From positions 1-64,000 of the forward strand of contig DAOTTJ010000047.1 of NCBI GenBank assembly GCA_034437695.1: DNA of 64,000 nucleotides. Direction: 5' to 3'. Shown one piece after another: positions 1-9,609 of this stretch (positions are counted from its first letter, which is position 1; each line of letters opens with the position of its first letter). The notes below the pieces were generated by a model that made no database searches, was not told the origin of the DNA, and saw nothing but the letters and a program-made list of their open reading frames with translations. This stretch comes from Paraktedonobacter sp034437695. GTDB lineage: Bacteria; Chloroflexota; Ktedonobacteria; Ktedonobacterales; Ktedonobacteraceae. The position numbers were made by a program, and so were the translations under genes.

Positions 1-22
1 GTCAAAAATCTTTTTGTTATCT

Positions 23-60
23 ATTTACATTACTAAGTAGTCTATAGTGATGTAAATCAC
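23..60. repeat. Imperfect palindrome beside the telomere-resolvase gene
   Basis: Left arm ATTTACATTACTA (23-35) and right arm TAGTGATGTAAAT (45-57) are reverse complements at 12 of 13 positions around a 9-nt centre. A smaller palindrome, GTGAT-GTAA-ATCAC (47-60), is nested in it. The 11-bp motif GTGATGT(A/C)AAT recurs inverted at 103-113 and again at 2099-2109 on the other side of the gene. Such sites could be recombinase targets, iterons or operators; the sequence alone does not decide. Confidence 0.6.
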
Positions 61-139
61 TTTTCTCAAAATCTTTTAGTGATTTTATAGGATTACTATG
101 TCATTGACATCACCTCATATCCTTTGGTGATTTAATCAT

Positions 140-180
140 ACCATAGGGTCCCTCAAAATGCAAGGGAACCCCTATGGTTT
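140..180. terminator. Hairpin 3' of the telomere-resolvase gene
   Basis: A near-perfect stem-loop pairs the segment beginning ACCATAGGG with the segment ending CCCCTATGGT, around a short A-rich loop. It starts immediately after the stop codon of the minus-strand gene. The T-run lies on the plus-strand side, so it may also stop transcription entering from the left, or act as a bidirectional terminator. Confidence 0.55.
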
Positions 181-2025
181 TTAGGATACTGGCTTGGCTG
201 ATTCGTCGGCCTCAAGGTGAATATCACGTTTGATCGGATAGGGCTTGCTATTATACTTTTCGTTCAGCTTGAACTGCGTATGATGCGCTTCGATCTCAGC
301 CTGGTGTGCCTGGAGGTACGCAGTAATCAGGTCCCCACGGCCACCGACAAGCTCCTTAATTTCCTTCTGACGAATAAACCAACGATCCAGGTCGTGCGTG
401 GCCTGCTGGTTAAAGGCCATAATAGCGGCGACGGCACGGCGACAACGTTCATTGGTGGCCTCTGGAATATGCAGGCTCTTGAGCTGCTTCAACGTCAACG
501 TAGCAAAATTCACTTGACTATACTTCTTCTGGCGCGTGGCAGGCCCTTTTTTATAGTTGGCCTTCTTGGTTACCTGCTTGCCCAGGAAGGCTAGCGGCTT
601 CTCGTTCTCGTCGCTCTGCTCCGCAGCCTGGTCAAGCAGGCCATTCAACTCGGAGAAAGACGCTCCCCACCGACTCCGGAGATACTCATCGAGGGAGACC
701 TCAACAGGGCGCTGGCCACCGGTCGCAATCAAGGCCTTGAGGGTATCGAGAGGCGTCTCGGTCTCAAAATCCTGCGCCAGTGGAGCGAGCAGTTCCTGCA
801 TCTGCTCATACAGCCGATAGGTATCCGCCAGCAGGGCAAGCACCTCATCATGATGGGTCATCTTCTGCTCACGAGCGATGGTCAGCACACGGATCGCCGT
901 CGTCTGTTTCGGCCTGAGCATACTGAACCCTGTTTTGGTCGCCTTGACCGTCATTGGCTCCTCCTCAGCGGCTTTGCGTCGCTTCATGCTTCGTTCCTCC
1001 TTGTGAGCCTGGGCCTCCATGGCCTTTTGAAAGCGCTTCAATACTCGCACACCTGGCTCTCCTAAACGGATGCCCTGACGACCATCGATGTTCCCCTGGC
1101 CATTGCCAATACGATAATCATCATAGTGCAATGTGCTCAGATAATTCTGCCGCTGCTCCTCCGTCTTGGCCTGAAGCACCCAGTAATGACCATAGATGGT
1201 GGCTTTGTAGACCAGGGCATTGATACTGGGAGGGCAAACCAACCAGACGGCGAGGGTTCCGTAACAGCTTCTGAAGAGGTGGGTGAACAGGGAATCTTCG
1301 CGACCTGTGCGACTCGGCACCAGATAAGCAAAATGGCGATCTGCAGCCGTGCGCACTTCCTCACCATAGAGGGCCTCGACCTCCTCATTGGTCAGTTCCC
1401 CACAAGCCAACAGGCCGCGCAATCGCTGCCAGGACCTTATCACCACTTCGGCTTCCACCAACGTCGGAATCTCGTAGGATGGCATCATTTCGGCCTTCTG
1501 CTTGAGTTGCCCCTCAAATTCCACGGTCCAGTCACTCAACGGATGAAACCGCGCGGTTTTGAGAATCTCGGTGAGCCGACGCCCGGTTGTTACCGCCAGG
1601 CCAACGGCAATATCCTCCCACCGCGCACTCGTAAGCAGTTGGCGACCCTTTTCGATCACCGCCAGAGGTTCTTCCAGGAGCTGCTGCCCCTCTAAACGCT
1701 CCTGGCGTCCCTCTTCGGTCAGCGCACGCATCGCCGCCCACTCTTCCTGGGAGAAATTCAAATAGCGCAACGCCAGATGCTCTCGTTCATGGGTGCGAGG
1801 GTTCACCCAACTATTCTCCTTGGTAACCGCCAGTCGCTCGCGGATGGCATTGCGCGAATCAATCATTGGCGTATTGAGTGAACGCAAGGATCTCATCGTC
1901 GGGCGCGCACGCCAGACCGCAATCTCCGCTTCACATAAGCCTTGGATCTCTGCCTCCTGCCCCTGGTCCAAAGCTTCCAATCGAGGCAATAACTGGTCTA
2001 AACGCTCCATCAACCACTGTTTCAT
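181..2025 (-). CDS. Protelomerase-family (telomere resolvase-like) tyrosine recombinase
   Basis: This 614-residue protein resembles the protelomerase (telomere resolvase) branch of the tyrosine recombinases, enzymes that cut palindromic sites and reseal them as hairpin telomeres. Visible active-site candidates are the TGRRLTEIL box (Arg about 149-150), a Lys in GQLKQKAE (about 175), the HLFR box (Arg about 252), a YGH motif (His about 280) and LHYDDY (Tyr 301 or 304 as nucleophile). The first Arg-to-Lys spacing of about 25 residues fits phage TelK. The His-to-Tyr spacing is longer than in phage enzymes, as I recall it is in cyanobacterial homologues. A Lys/Arg-rich segment and a long helical C-terminal region (about 340-600) follow. 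The start has a good AAAGGAG site. The gene stands alone, flanked by repeats on both sides. The family call comes from motif recognition; catalysis is not proven. Confidence 0.75.
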   Translation of the reverse strand: MKQWLMERLDQLLPRLEALDQGQEAEIQGLCEAEIAVWRARPTMRSLRSLNTPMIDSRNAIRERLAVTKENSWVNPRTHEREHLALRYLNFSQEEWAAMRALTEEGRQERLEGQQLLEEPLAVIEKGRQLLTSARWEDIAVGLAVTTGRRLTEILKTARFHPLSDWTVEFEGQLKQKAEMMPSYEIPTLVEAEVVIRSWQRLRGLLACGELTNEEVEALYGEEVRTAADRHFAYLVPSRTGREDSLFTHLFRSCYGTLAVWLVCPPSINALVYKATIYGHYWVLQAKTEEQRQNYLSTLHYDDYRIGNGQGNIDGRQGIRLGEPGVRVLKRFQKAMEAQAHKEERSMKRRKAAEEEPMTVKATKTGFSMLRPKQTTAIRVLTIAREQKMTHHDEVLALLADTYRLYEQMQELLAPLAQDFETETPLDTLKALIATGGQRPVEVSLDEYLRSRWGASFSELNGLLDQAAEQSDENEKPLAFLGKQVTKKANYKKGPATRQKKYSQVNFATLTLKQLKSLHIPEATNERCRRAVAAIMAFNQQATHDLDRWFIRQKEIKELVGGRGDLITAYLQAHQAEIEAHHTQFKLNEKYNSKPYPIKRDIHLEADESAKPVS

Positions 2026-2075
2026 GTGCCGCTCCTTTCAAGAAGCCAGATAACGCGCTCTTTGCTCACATTTTT

Positions 2076-2118
2076 ATCACTATAGCACATAAACTATCGT
2101 GATGTCAATAGTCACGTT
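2076..2118. repeat. Palindromic motif copies upstream of the telomere-resolvase gene
   Basis: ATCACTATAG (2076-2085) pairs with CTATCGTGAT (2094-2103) at 9 of 10 positions. ATCACTATAG is the exact inverted copy of CTATAGTGAT at 42-51. CTATCGTGATGTCAAT (2094-2109) matches CTATAGTGATGTAAAT (42-57) at 14 of 16 positions. The block covers the likely promoter region of the minus-strand gene, so autoregulation is one simple explanation; iterons or resolution sites are others. Confidence 0.6.
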
Positions 2119-2389
2119 ACATAAGATTATGCTATGAACCGGTCCATATTTGATAAAAAGAGGGGGAAAGGAAAGACGCGCCTTCAGAAGCGGAAGAACT
2201 AGCGCTCAACGTTTCGCCTCAGTGTGGCCCCGGGCCAGTGAGGTCAACACATCTCGGCCTCCGTCGGATGCGCGGAGCCTGACTGTCCCGGCGAAACGCG
2301 ACGCTCAGCCATCGATGCATGCGCGACTGTAGCGCACAGCTAGGTGAATGTTCTACAGAAGCGGTCGGCTCGCCCGAGGGTACGCATAG

Positions 2390-2695
2390 CCGCGGGAACA
2401 CCTCCTGGTTTTGGAAGAGTGTCGCTTCTTCCCCGCCTGGCAACCGGAGCGCGAGGCTCTGGAGCAATCCTGGCGCGGGGCTGAGTGCCTGCTGCGTGCG
2501 CTGATCACGCCCGGACACGATCCGGAGTAGCGCGATGACGACTTCCAGGCCTTTCTCCAGCACCTGGGTTATGTGCCTGGGGAAAACGCCCGCTTTGAAA
2601 AACAGGTGAGCCAACCAGCGTCAATGGTACTGGCCCAGCAGATCCCGCCAGCGCTAGCCACCACCACTCTCCATCCAGCCAGCATGCACCCTTGA
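2390..2695 (+). pseudogene. Stop-interrupted remnant of an unknown protein
   Basis: One plus-strand frame stays open from 2390 to 2695 apart from a TAG at 2528-2530. It reads like a normal protein, with acidic and aromatic residues in helical patterns (for example FQAFLQHLGYVPGENARF after the stop). No start codon or ribosome site is evident. I do not recognise the family. It sits between the telomere-resolvase gene and a broken exonuclease gene and is probably a decayed gene fragment. Confidence 0.4.
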
Positions 2696-2900
2696 TGCTG
2701 GCACAGCCCTCATTGCACGCCAGAGGTATCGGAGCACCAGGCCCTCAGCCGTCTTTGCCGCCAACGCTCCGCGCCAGAAGAGCCTGGCACAGAATAAGAA
2801 GCCACTTTCTCAGTCCCTCTTGACAAAAACAAGGTTTTTCGTGTACTACATTATACCAAGAGCTTTATCTTACTTTTATTGCAAAGGGCGAAGAAAAATC

Positions 2901-3854
2901 ATGAACTATACCATCGTTTTGCTCAAGGGAAACCCGCTACCCCTATCGCTGCACCACGTGCTGTCGCACCTGGGCGCGGCAGCCCTCTGATCAGTGCCGG
3001 GGCTTGCCCTGTTTTTATTGGCAGCAAAGCCCTGACTATCTTCAAACTTTTACGCAGTTGCGGCACGCGCACCTCAAGCCGCATGATCGTCGGGAACCCG
3101 ATGCGTATCTGTGGTACCATAATGCCTGGTGGGAAATGTACGATCAACGGGAGGCTTGCGCCCGCAGGCGGATGACGGACAAGCAGCGCCAAGCCCTGGC
3201 CACGCACGCAGGCGACATATACCTGCGCGTTTTGTGGGAAAGTTCCCACATCACTGGCCCACCTCAAGCGGTTTGTCCCCGGTGCCTGTCGCGGGTGCCA
3301 GGAGCGTCTCCACGATTACTATGACCGCGAGGCAGATCGCTCGCATGCCCGCCAACTGCTCGCGCATCCGGGGCAAGCAGCCCTTATAGACACCGAAACG
3401 ACCTCGTTGGAGGGGAACGTGTCGAAATTGCGGTGGTTGATCTGGCTGGCCAGACACTGTTTCAGCTCCTGATCAAGCCCACGTATTGCATCACCGCTCG
3501 CGCACGTGCGATCCATCATATTCAGGATGAAGAACTCGAACACGCGCCCTCCCTGGCCGAGGTCTGGCCGGAACTCCAGCAGGCGCTGGTTTGACGCAAG
3601 CATTCTGAATGGGACGGCCTGCCGCGACGGGCTGGAAGTGCTTGATGGAATGGTACGCCGCCTTTTGCGAAGATTGGTCAGACAAGCACCAGAGCTACCG
3701 CTGGCCAGCGTTGCATCGTGGTCACCGCGCCCAAGAGGATGCCCTGGCGGCCCTCGCCACCCTCAGAACAATGGCCGCGCCGGACAACGATCGGCCCTCG
3801 CCCGAGGAGCTGCTTGCTGAACTGGGTAACAAGGAACCGCGCCCCAAACGTTGA
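2901..3854 (+). pseudogene. Broken DnaQ-like 3'-5' exonuclease gene
   Basis: Three frames must be joined to read this gene. The first part (about 2905-3250) is Cys- and Trp-rich (CTTCCRTWARQ, LWYHNAWWEMYDQREA). The middle has the DEDDh exonuclease entry motif IDTETTSLEG near 3389, followed in another frame by VEIAVVDLAGQTLFQLLIKP and an HHI motif. The end (3609-3854) has MEWYAAF, QSYRW and GHRAQEDALAAL, typical of the C-terminal exonuclease motif. At least two or three frameshifts rule out a working protein. The N-terminal Cys-rich part is unassigned. Confidence 0.6.
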
Positions 3855-4129
3855 CCGTGCTCAACAGCTTCCTCCTGGCCTTGTTTGATTGGCTGAAGGT
3901 TTCCAATGTGGCCAGTCAGATGCGCCTGTTCGCCGCCAGACCCTTCCTGGCACTTCGCCTTTTTATGACTAACTTGGAAAGATTTAAATAACCCTGTTTT
4001 TTCGGATTTTCCTGTGAAAATCTGGCTTACAGCGAGTAATCAAAGCAGGCTGTTGTAGATTCTCAAGATTATGGGATCTGGCTCACTTTTGGTGATTCCG
4101 CCAGCTTGCTTGCTATAAGGAAAGAAGCT

Positions 4130-4668
4130 ATGGCACAAGAAGAAGCACAGGAGGCCTATCAATTGCACATCCTACTGTTGAAGATCAGCCCGGCAATCTG
4201 GCAACGTGTGCTGGTGCCGAGTAACCAGAGCTTAGCCGACCTGCATCACATTCTCCAGATCCTGATGGGATGATACTCATCTCCACCGCTTTCTCATTCA
4301 TGGCAAGACCCACGGTATCTCCCGCGAGGGAGGTCTCTGGTTTCGCTCCGATCCGAAGCAGATCCGGCTCGGTGACTTGCATCTACGGCTGAAAGAGCGC
4401 TTTGTGTATGAATACGATGTAGCAGCCTTCTGGCAACACCAGATTCGTTTAGAGCGTATCCTCCCCTTTTCTTCCAGCAAACCCTCTCCGCTGCATTGGT
4501 GGAGCGCGTCAGGCACCCCCGGAAGGGTGCAATGGGCCTCTGACCTATCTCGAACACAAACAGGAATACTCCCTTGGCCATATCGAGCGTCGGCTCCGAG
4601 AACGTGTGGAGTATGAGGCGGAGCGTGTCGGTGCCTATCGGGAAGAGGTGGCCACCATGCTTGTATAG
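4130..4668 (+). pseudogene. Broken pRiA4b ORF-3-like passenger gene of an IS element
   Basis: The start AEAYQLHILLLKISPAIWQR-like region (from ATG 4130, preceded by AAGGAAAG) matches the plasmid pRiA4b ORF-3 family, with the hallmark pattern of L-K-I-S-P-x-I-W-R. Continuity requires two frameshifts, near 4272 (after HHILQILMG) and near 4490, where the family's Cys/Pro motif (CIGGARQAPPEGC) appears. It ends EEVATMLV at 4668. Proteins of this family often travel beside ISKra4-type transposases, and one lies directly downstream, so the two were probably one element. Confidence 0.65.
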
Positions 4669-4747
4669 CTCCAACGGAGACCTTTGATCGTTCAGCCGTC
4701 AATACCCGTCTGGCCTCTTCGCCGCCAGTGATAAAAGGTGGCGTGAG

Positions 4748-5520
4748 ATGCAAAAAGTGACAACACTTTCTGAAAATGACGTTCAAGTGATCATTGAAGA
4801 CGAGGATCATCACACGCCACCTTTCGTCAAAGAGGTCTTCCGTCTGGAACCCAAGAGCGAGGATCTTCGTCCTGAGACACTCGGTCTGAAGCGGGATGAG
4901 GCGAAAGATGTTCTGGCAGCGATGCAAACTGCGCTGGTGACCGCTCAGGCGACACGCTTCCTCGGACAGCAATCCTTCTGTCCAGACTGCGGAATGCACT
5001 ACCCGAAAAATGGCACTCACCGCCTCACCTTTCGGACCTTATTTGGCAGCATCAAACGGCGAGCCAGCGCTTCTCCACCTGCTCGTGTCCCCAGGCCAAA
5101 GCGCGGCGACAGGGGCAAAAGCAGATCAGTTTTAGCCCTCTGGCGAACCTTTTGCTGGAGCGAGCAGCACCAGAGTTTGTCTCTCTTCAGACCAAGTGGG
5201 CAGCCGTGATGAGTTACGGGCGCACCGCTGCGTTTCTAGAGCAGGAGGTGCCTCTGGAGAAACGAATCAGGCATGTGCAACAGGTTGCAACCCGTATCGA
5301 CGGTGAACTGGGCGACGAGCAGTGGTCCTTTATCGAGGGATGTTCGCAAGAGTGGGAAGGGTTACCTGAGCCTGCAGAACCCCTGATTGTGGGCATCGAT
5401 GGCGGCTCGGTCCACGCACGAGAAGGCCAGAATCGCAAGGCAGGCTTTTTTGAGATCATCGTTGGCAAAAGTATGACTGGGGAACAGCCATCCAAACGGT
5501 TTGGTTTCGTGAACTGTACC
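4748..5520 (+). pseudogene. Broken ISKra4-family transposase
   Basis: The N-terminal frame (4748 to about 5050) includes the zinc motif FCPDCGMHYPKNGTHR and the TFRTLFGSIK block. After a frameshift it continues as SPLANLLLERAAPEF and VGIDGGSVHAREGQNRKAGF, a conserved ISKra4 catalytic-region pattern with its first acidic residue. Similarity stops near 5515, before the remaining catalytic motifs. The element is therefore frameshifted and 3'-truncated. The pRiA4b-like passenger lies 80 bases upstream. Confidence 0.6.
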
Positions 5521-5657
5521 TGTCCTGGTTTGGTTAGCTCCGTAAAAGGAAAGGGAAGAGTCAAAGGAGACAGTGTAGACCAATTTTTTTCTCGCTCTTC
5601 TTTCCCTCTCAAAATCCATCCTCTTCTGGTTCCTCCCGCACACGTGGCTCTCATCCA

Positions 5658-5897
5658 TTGGATGTTTCAGCGTTGGCCTCATCACTTCTTCATCTTTCTC
5701 GATGGGACGAACACTGGTCCAGTCAAGCCAAAAGAAAGCACCTATTCGCACCCTTTCCTGCATGCCTGCTTCTTGGATCCCAAGCACACGAAGCCACTAC
5801 CCTCCTGGCCTCCACCTATCAACAGTATCAAAAAACCTTTAGCTGGAAAACACTCCAACACCGCCTTAACGAACGTCTAGCTGCCTTCGATCTCTAG
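5658..5897 (+). pseudogene. C-terminal remnant, possibly of another transposase
   Basis: The frame ends in a natural-looking C-terminus (STYQQYQKTFSWKTLQHRLN, then ERLAAFDL and stop) but has no credible start and no link to the ISKra4 frame before it. I cannot name the family. A short segment just after it, near 5897-5915, resembles one at 6791-6812 on the other side of the IS5 insertion (AGTCCCT.TGAAACGA), suggesting a duplicated remnant. Confidence 0.3.
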
Positions 5898-5921
5898 TCC
5901 CTTTGAAACGAATGGCTCTAA

Positions 5922-6740
5922 GAGTCTGTTAGGAACTCAAGCTCAAAAGGTGATACAATAAGACGACCCCTCTCCCAGTGATGTCAACAACGACGAATGG
6001 GCCTGTGTCCTTTCATATCTGGTATTCTTGCCCGAAGATGCTGGCCAACACACCTACAACCTGCGCGAAGTCTTCAATGGCTGACGCTTGATGCCCAACG
6101 ACTTGCCACCCTGGTATGTCGTTTATCAACAAACGCAGCGCTGGTTCGCCGCAGACTGCGTTGAGGCTCTGGTTGATGACCTTCGGCTGCTGCTACGCGA
6201 AGCGAAAGAACGCAATCGCCACGTCATCTTTGAGCGTCACACCTCGCAATTGACGATCGTGCCGGCTATCATGGAGCCAAACGACGCAAAGGCAGCAAAG
6301 TCCACGTCGCAGTGGATACTCTAAGCCACTTCTCAGCTTAGCTGGTCACCCCAGCCAATGAGCACGATCGAGCACAGGTTGCTGAACTGGCTCCAACTTG
6401 CTGACCTGGCCCAGACCGTAGTAATTCCCTGGAAAAGGGTACTTGCCTGTAGCAGGATCAATTGTCGCCAATCCGATGCAGCCAAAGCACAGGGGCTTGA
6501 GTTGGAAGTCGCGAAACTTCCCGAAGCCAAGCGCAGCTTTGTGTTACTCCCTCAACGCTGGGTCGTCGGGCGTTCGTTTGCTTAGACCCCACGCTTCCAA
6601 CGGCTGGTGCGCAATTATGCGCGGCTTCTCCACGCCCCTTGCTGGCTTGCATCTGGTCGTCTTTGCTCGTCTCATGTTGCAGCAATGGGCTGCCTTCTCC
6701 AACCCTTGAATCCTTTCCCTATCGAGTCACGAACAGACTC
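5922..6740 (+). mobile_element. IS5-family insertion sequence (degenerate)
   Basis: The ends are inverted repeats: GAGTCTGTT at 5922-5930 and AACAGACTC at 6732-6740, with further imperfect matches inward. They are flanked by a 3-bp direct duplication TAA (5919-5921 and 6741-6743), which fits the TNA duplications of part of the IS5 family. The length of 819 bp is normal for this family. The transposase inside is broken, so the element is not autonomous. Confidence 0.7.
5966..6712 (+). pseudogene. Broken IS5-family transposase
   Basis: Fragments in successive frames match the family: WACVLSYLVFLPEDAGQHTY and a downstream W-F-A-A-D-C segment, then YHGAKRRKGSKVHVAVDTL with the LVTPANEHDRAQVAELA block, then VAKLPEAKRSFVLLPQRWVV followed by GRSFA, which carries the C-terminal R-W-V-V-x-R-S-F-A signature. 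Several stops and frameshifts separate them, so no functional protein can be made. It lies within the TIR-bounded element 5922-6740. Confidence 0.65.
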
Positions 6741-7034
6741 TAACCAACCTCATCCACCCCTACCACACGCCAACTGTTTCAGAGCACACCTGAGTCCCTC
6801 TGAAACGATTATGTGCAAAAACCAACACATCCCCTGGACACATCCCTCACTAGTCTTCCGCCTATCTGCTCTTTAGCCTATGTCTATAAAGGGTCACAGT
6901 AGGATCTCATCTTTCGTGTCTTTCAAAACAGAAAAGAGGTCACTCCTTCTTATCACCAAAGGCTCAAAAAGCCAAGTTACGGGCTTCCTCCTCTCTAGTA
7001 CACTCTCACCTTTGGTGAGAGGAAAGGTGGTACA

Positions 7035-8166
7035 ATGCGATGTATGAAAGCACCTCTCTTTGTTCGAGCCTTGACCGACGAGGAACAGCAGCAGATCCAG
7101 GCAGGATTGCGTTCCTCCGATGCGTTTGTCCTGCGTCGTTGCCAGATCGTGCTCGCCTCTGCCCGTGGAGAGCGTGCCATCGTTATCGCACACCAATTGA
7201 GTTGCAATGACCAAACGGTGCGCAACGTCATCAAGAAATGGAACACCGATGGCCTTGGGGTCTTGCAAGCTGGTTCCTCCCGCCCGCCTCGCTTGCGAAC
7301 CGTTATGGATGAGAGAGCCATCCAACAGGTGCCAGCCATCCTGCATCGTCCTCCACGTGACGTTGGCAAAGAACAGAGCCTCTGGAGCCTGGAAGCGCTG
7401 GTCCAGGTCTGTTTCGAGCAAGAACTGACGGGTCGTGTTTTGACCATCGAGGGCATGCGCAAAATCCTGCGGCATCCACTGGAAACGAGCGAAGCACCGC
7501 ATCAACAGCCCGGATGTCCAATAGGAGGCAAAAAAAGCCCGTGATCGATTGATTGACTGGGCCAACCACCAGACAAACGGGGCGATTGGTTTCCAGGATG
7601 AGGTCTGGTGGAGCCGCTTCGCTCTGCCCCAGGCGCATGCCTAGCAACGTCAGGATCATCCCGTCCGTTTCACTGAGCAACACTGCCAGAAAGCTGATCC
7701 CGACGCGAAAGCTCTGGCCTGTTATGGCGTCTTGTGGCAACGGGGGGAAGCCTCGGCTCCGCTTCGCGACCGAATGTCGTTGCGCTTCGTGGATGGGCGT
7801 CCCGTCAGCGGTCTCACTACCCAATTTCTGGCCGAATGTTGCCAGGAGTTAGAGGCCCAGGGCAAAACGGCATGGTTGTTGCTTTGGGATAATGCCTCCT
7901 GGCATGCCAGCAAACTCGTCCGCACTTGGCTTCGTGAACACAATCAGCAGGTCAAACAAGAAGGCAAAGGAGTACGCATTCTGCCGTGTTTCTTGCCCAA
8001 ACAAAGCCCCTGGCTCAATCCGATTGAACCGAAATGGGTCCATGGCAAACGGGCCGTGGTCGAACCTGCTGGGGTTCTTTCCGCCAGACATCTGGCGGAA
8101 CGCATTTGTATCTATTACCAGTGTCCCTACGAAACGCATATATCCCTTCCCGAAAAGGTGAGTTGA
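7035..8166 (+). pseudogene. Broken IS630-family transposase
   Basis: The N-terminal frame (7035 to about 7475) is a helix-turn-helix region (HQLSCNDQTVRNVIKKWNTD) typical of IS630 transposases. After a frameshift the DDE domain follows: FQDEVWWSRF (first Asp), LLLWDNASWHAS (second Asp) and SPWLNPIEPKWVHGKR (Glu). In-frame stops occur near 7522 and 7640, before the second motif. A short hairpin (CTCTCACC/GGTGAGAG, about 7003-7021) precedes the start. I could not fix the terminal repeats. Confidence 0.65.
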
Positions 8167-8561
8167 GAATGCACGAGGAAAACCCCAGGCTCCAGACACC
8201 CACCTTGCAAAAAGAGCCGTTGCAAAACAGCAATAGAAGAAAAAAAAGGTCAACAACATCCTTGACATCCTACACACAACAATATGGGTTTACAGCAATG
8301 GAGGGATATCGCTGATGGGGCATGCATTGGTACTGAAAAAGAGGGGGGAAGAACGAGATACTGGAAGCGCGTATTTGTTCTCCCTGGATGTCCGTTGTTG
8401 GAAGTGGCCTCGCGGGGTTTTCCTAAACCTCTGAATAGCAGAGACAAACGCTGCTCCTCAAAACTTCATCTACCACTTGTCAATCCACATGCTATGATAT
8501 CTATGTTGTGGAACTGGAAAAAGCATGATGGTATGCTTTCATTTAATAGGAGGATCAACGT
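8167..8561. other. Gene-free stretch before the aldo/keto reductase remnant
   Basis: No open frame in this stretch looks like a real protein and no RNA gene is apparent. Only the last bases are informative: an AGGAGG ribosome site (about 8550) precedes the ATG at 8562. Confidence 0.4.
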
Positions 8562-9538
8562 ATGCACTATCGACATCTGGGACGAGCAGGAGTGCGTGTC
8601 AGTACGATTGGACTGGGTAGCTGGTTGACGTATGGCAACGCTGTGGAAAAAGAAACAGCCGCTATCTGTATTCGTCAAGCTTACGAAGCTGGGGTCACGC
8701 TTTTTGATACGGCTAATGTCTACAATCGTGGCGAAGCCGAAAAAGTGGTTGGCCAGGTCCTGGGTTCCTTTCCGCGTGCATCGTTTGTGCTGGCAACGAA
8801 GGTCTATTTCCCGATGGGAGACGGTCCCAACGATCGCGGCCTATCGCGTAAACATATTATGGAACAATGTCACGCCAGCCTGCGTCGTCTCAATACCGAT
8901 TATATCGATCTGTATCAATGACATCGCTATGATAGCGAAACCCCGCTGGAGGAGGTGTTGCGAGCGCTTGATGATCTTGTAACACAAGGCAAAGTACTCT
9001 CTATACGGGTGTTTCAGAGTGGTCGGCCGCGCAGATCAGCGATGCAGTAGCGCTGGCTAGCGAGTTGAACCTGGATCGGATCGTGTCAAACCAGCCGCTT
9101 TACAATATGTTGACTCGCGCGATCGAAGCCGAGGTAATCCCGGTATCTGAGCGCGAGGGCATTGGTCAGATTGTTTTCTCGCCACTCGCTCAGGGAGTAC
9201 TGACCGGAAAATACAAGCCCGGCCAGCAGCCAGAACAGGGGACACGAGCAGCGAATGACCAACTGAACGAATTTATGAAGGGAACCAGCCTGATGAGCGA
9301 TAAGACGCTGACGGCTGTGCAGAATCTGCAAGCGCTGGCTCGCCAGAATAGCTTCACCCTGTCTCAGCTTGCGCTGGCGTGGGTTCTACGACAGCCTAAT
9401 GTCAGCTCGGCTATTATTGGGGCTTCGCATCCTGATCAGGTGGCTGAGAATGTCAAAGCAGGTGAGATGCAGCTCTCTGCGGAGATGCTCAGCAAGATCG
9501 ATGCGATCCTCGGCAACGTTGTGTCATATATACGTTAA
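8562..9538 (+). pseudogene. Broken aldo/keto reductase gene
   Basis: The gene starts well, with AGGAGG upstream and an N-terminus reading MHYRHLGRAGVRVSTIGLGS. The AKR pattern G-V-x-x-F-D-T-A-x-x-Y is present. A TGA at 8919-8921 replaces the Cys codon expected in DLYQCHRYD. A frameshift near 9005 falls in the G-K-V-L-Y-x-G-V-S-E-W motif. The rest (9065-9538) is intact: SNQPLYNML, FSPLAQGVLTGKY and SSAIIGASHPDQV, with the NADPH-binding end. The product would have been a shaker-beta-like aldo/keto reductase. Two lesions make it non-functional unless read through. Confidence 0.75.
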
Positions 9539-9542
9539 GACA

Positions 9543-9604
9543 AAAGAGATGCAGGCCTGTCTCTTCTGCTACATGTATCAGAAGAGACAGACCCGCATCT
9601 CTTC
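9543..9604. terminator. Long hairpin between convergent genes
   Basis: A stem of over 20 bp pairs the AAGAGATGC...CTGTCTCTTCTG arm with CAGAAGAGACAG...GCATCTCTT around an 11-nt loop. It lies between the plus-strand reductase remnant and the end of the minus-strand regulator, so it can terminate both. Confidence 0.75.
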
Positions 9605-9609
9605 TCTCG

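Noticed and set aside
8919..8921. Selenocysteine recoding of the in-frame TGA
   Set aside because: No SECIS-like hairpin is evident directly after it, and a second frameshift breaks the same gene.
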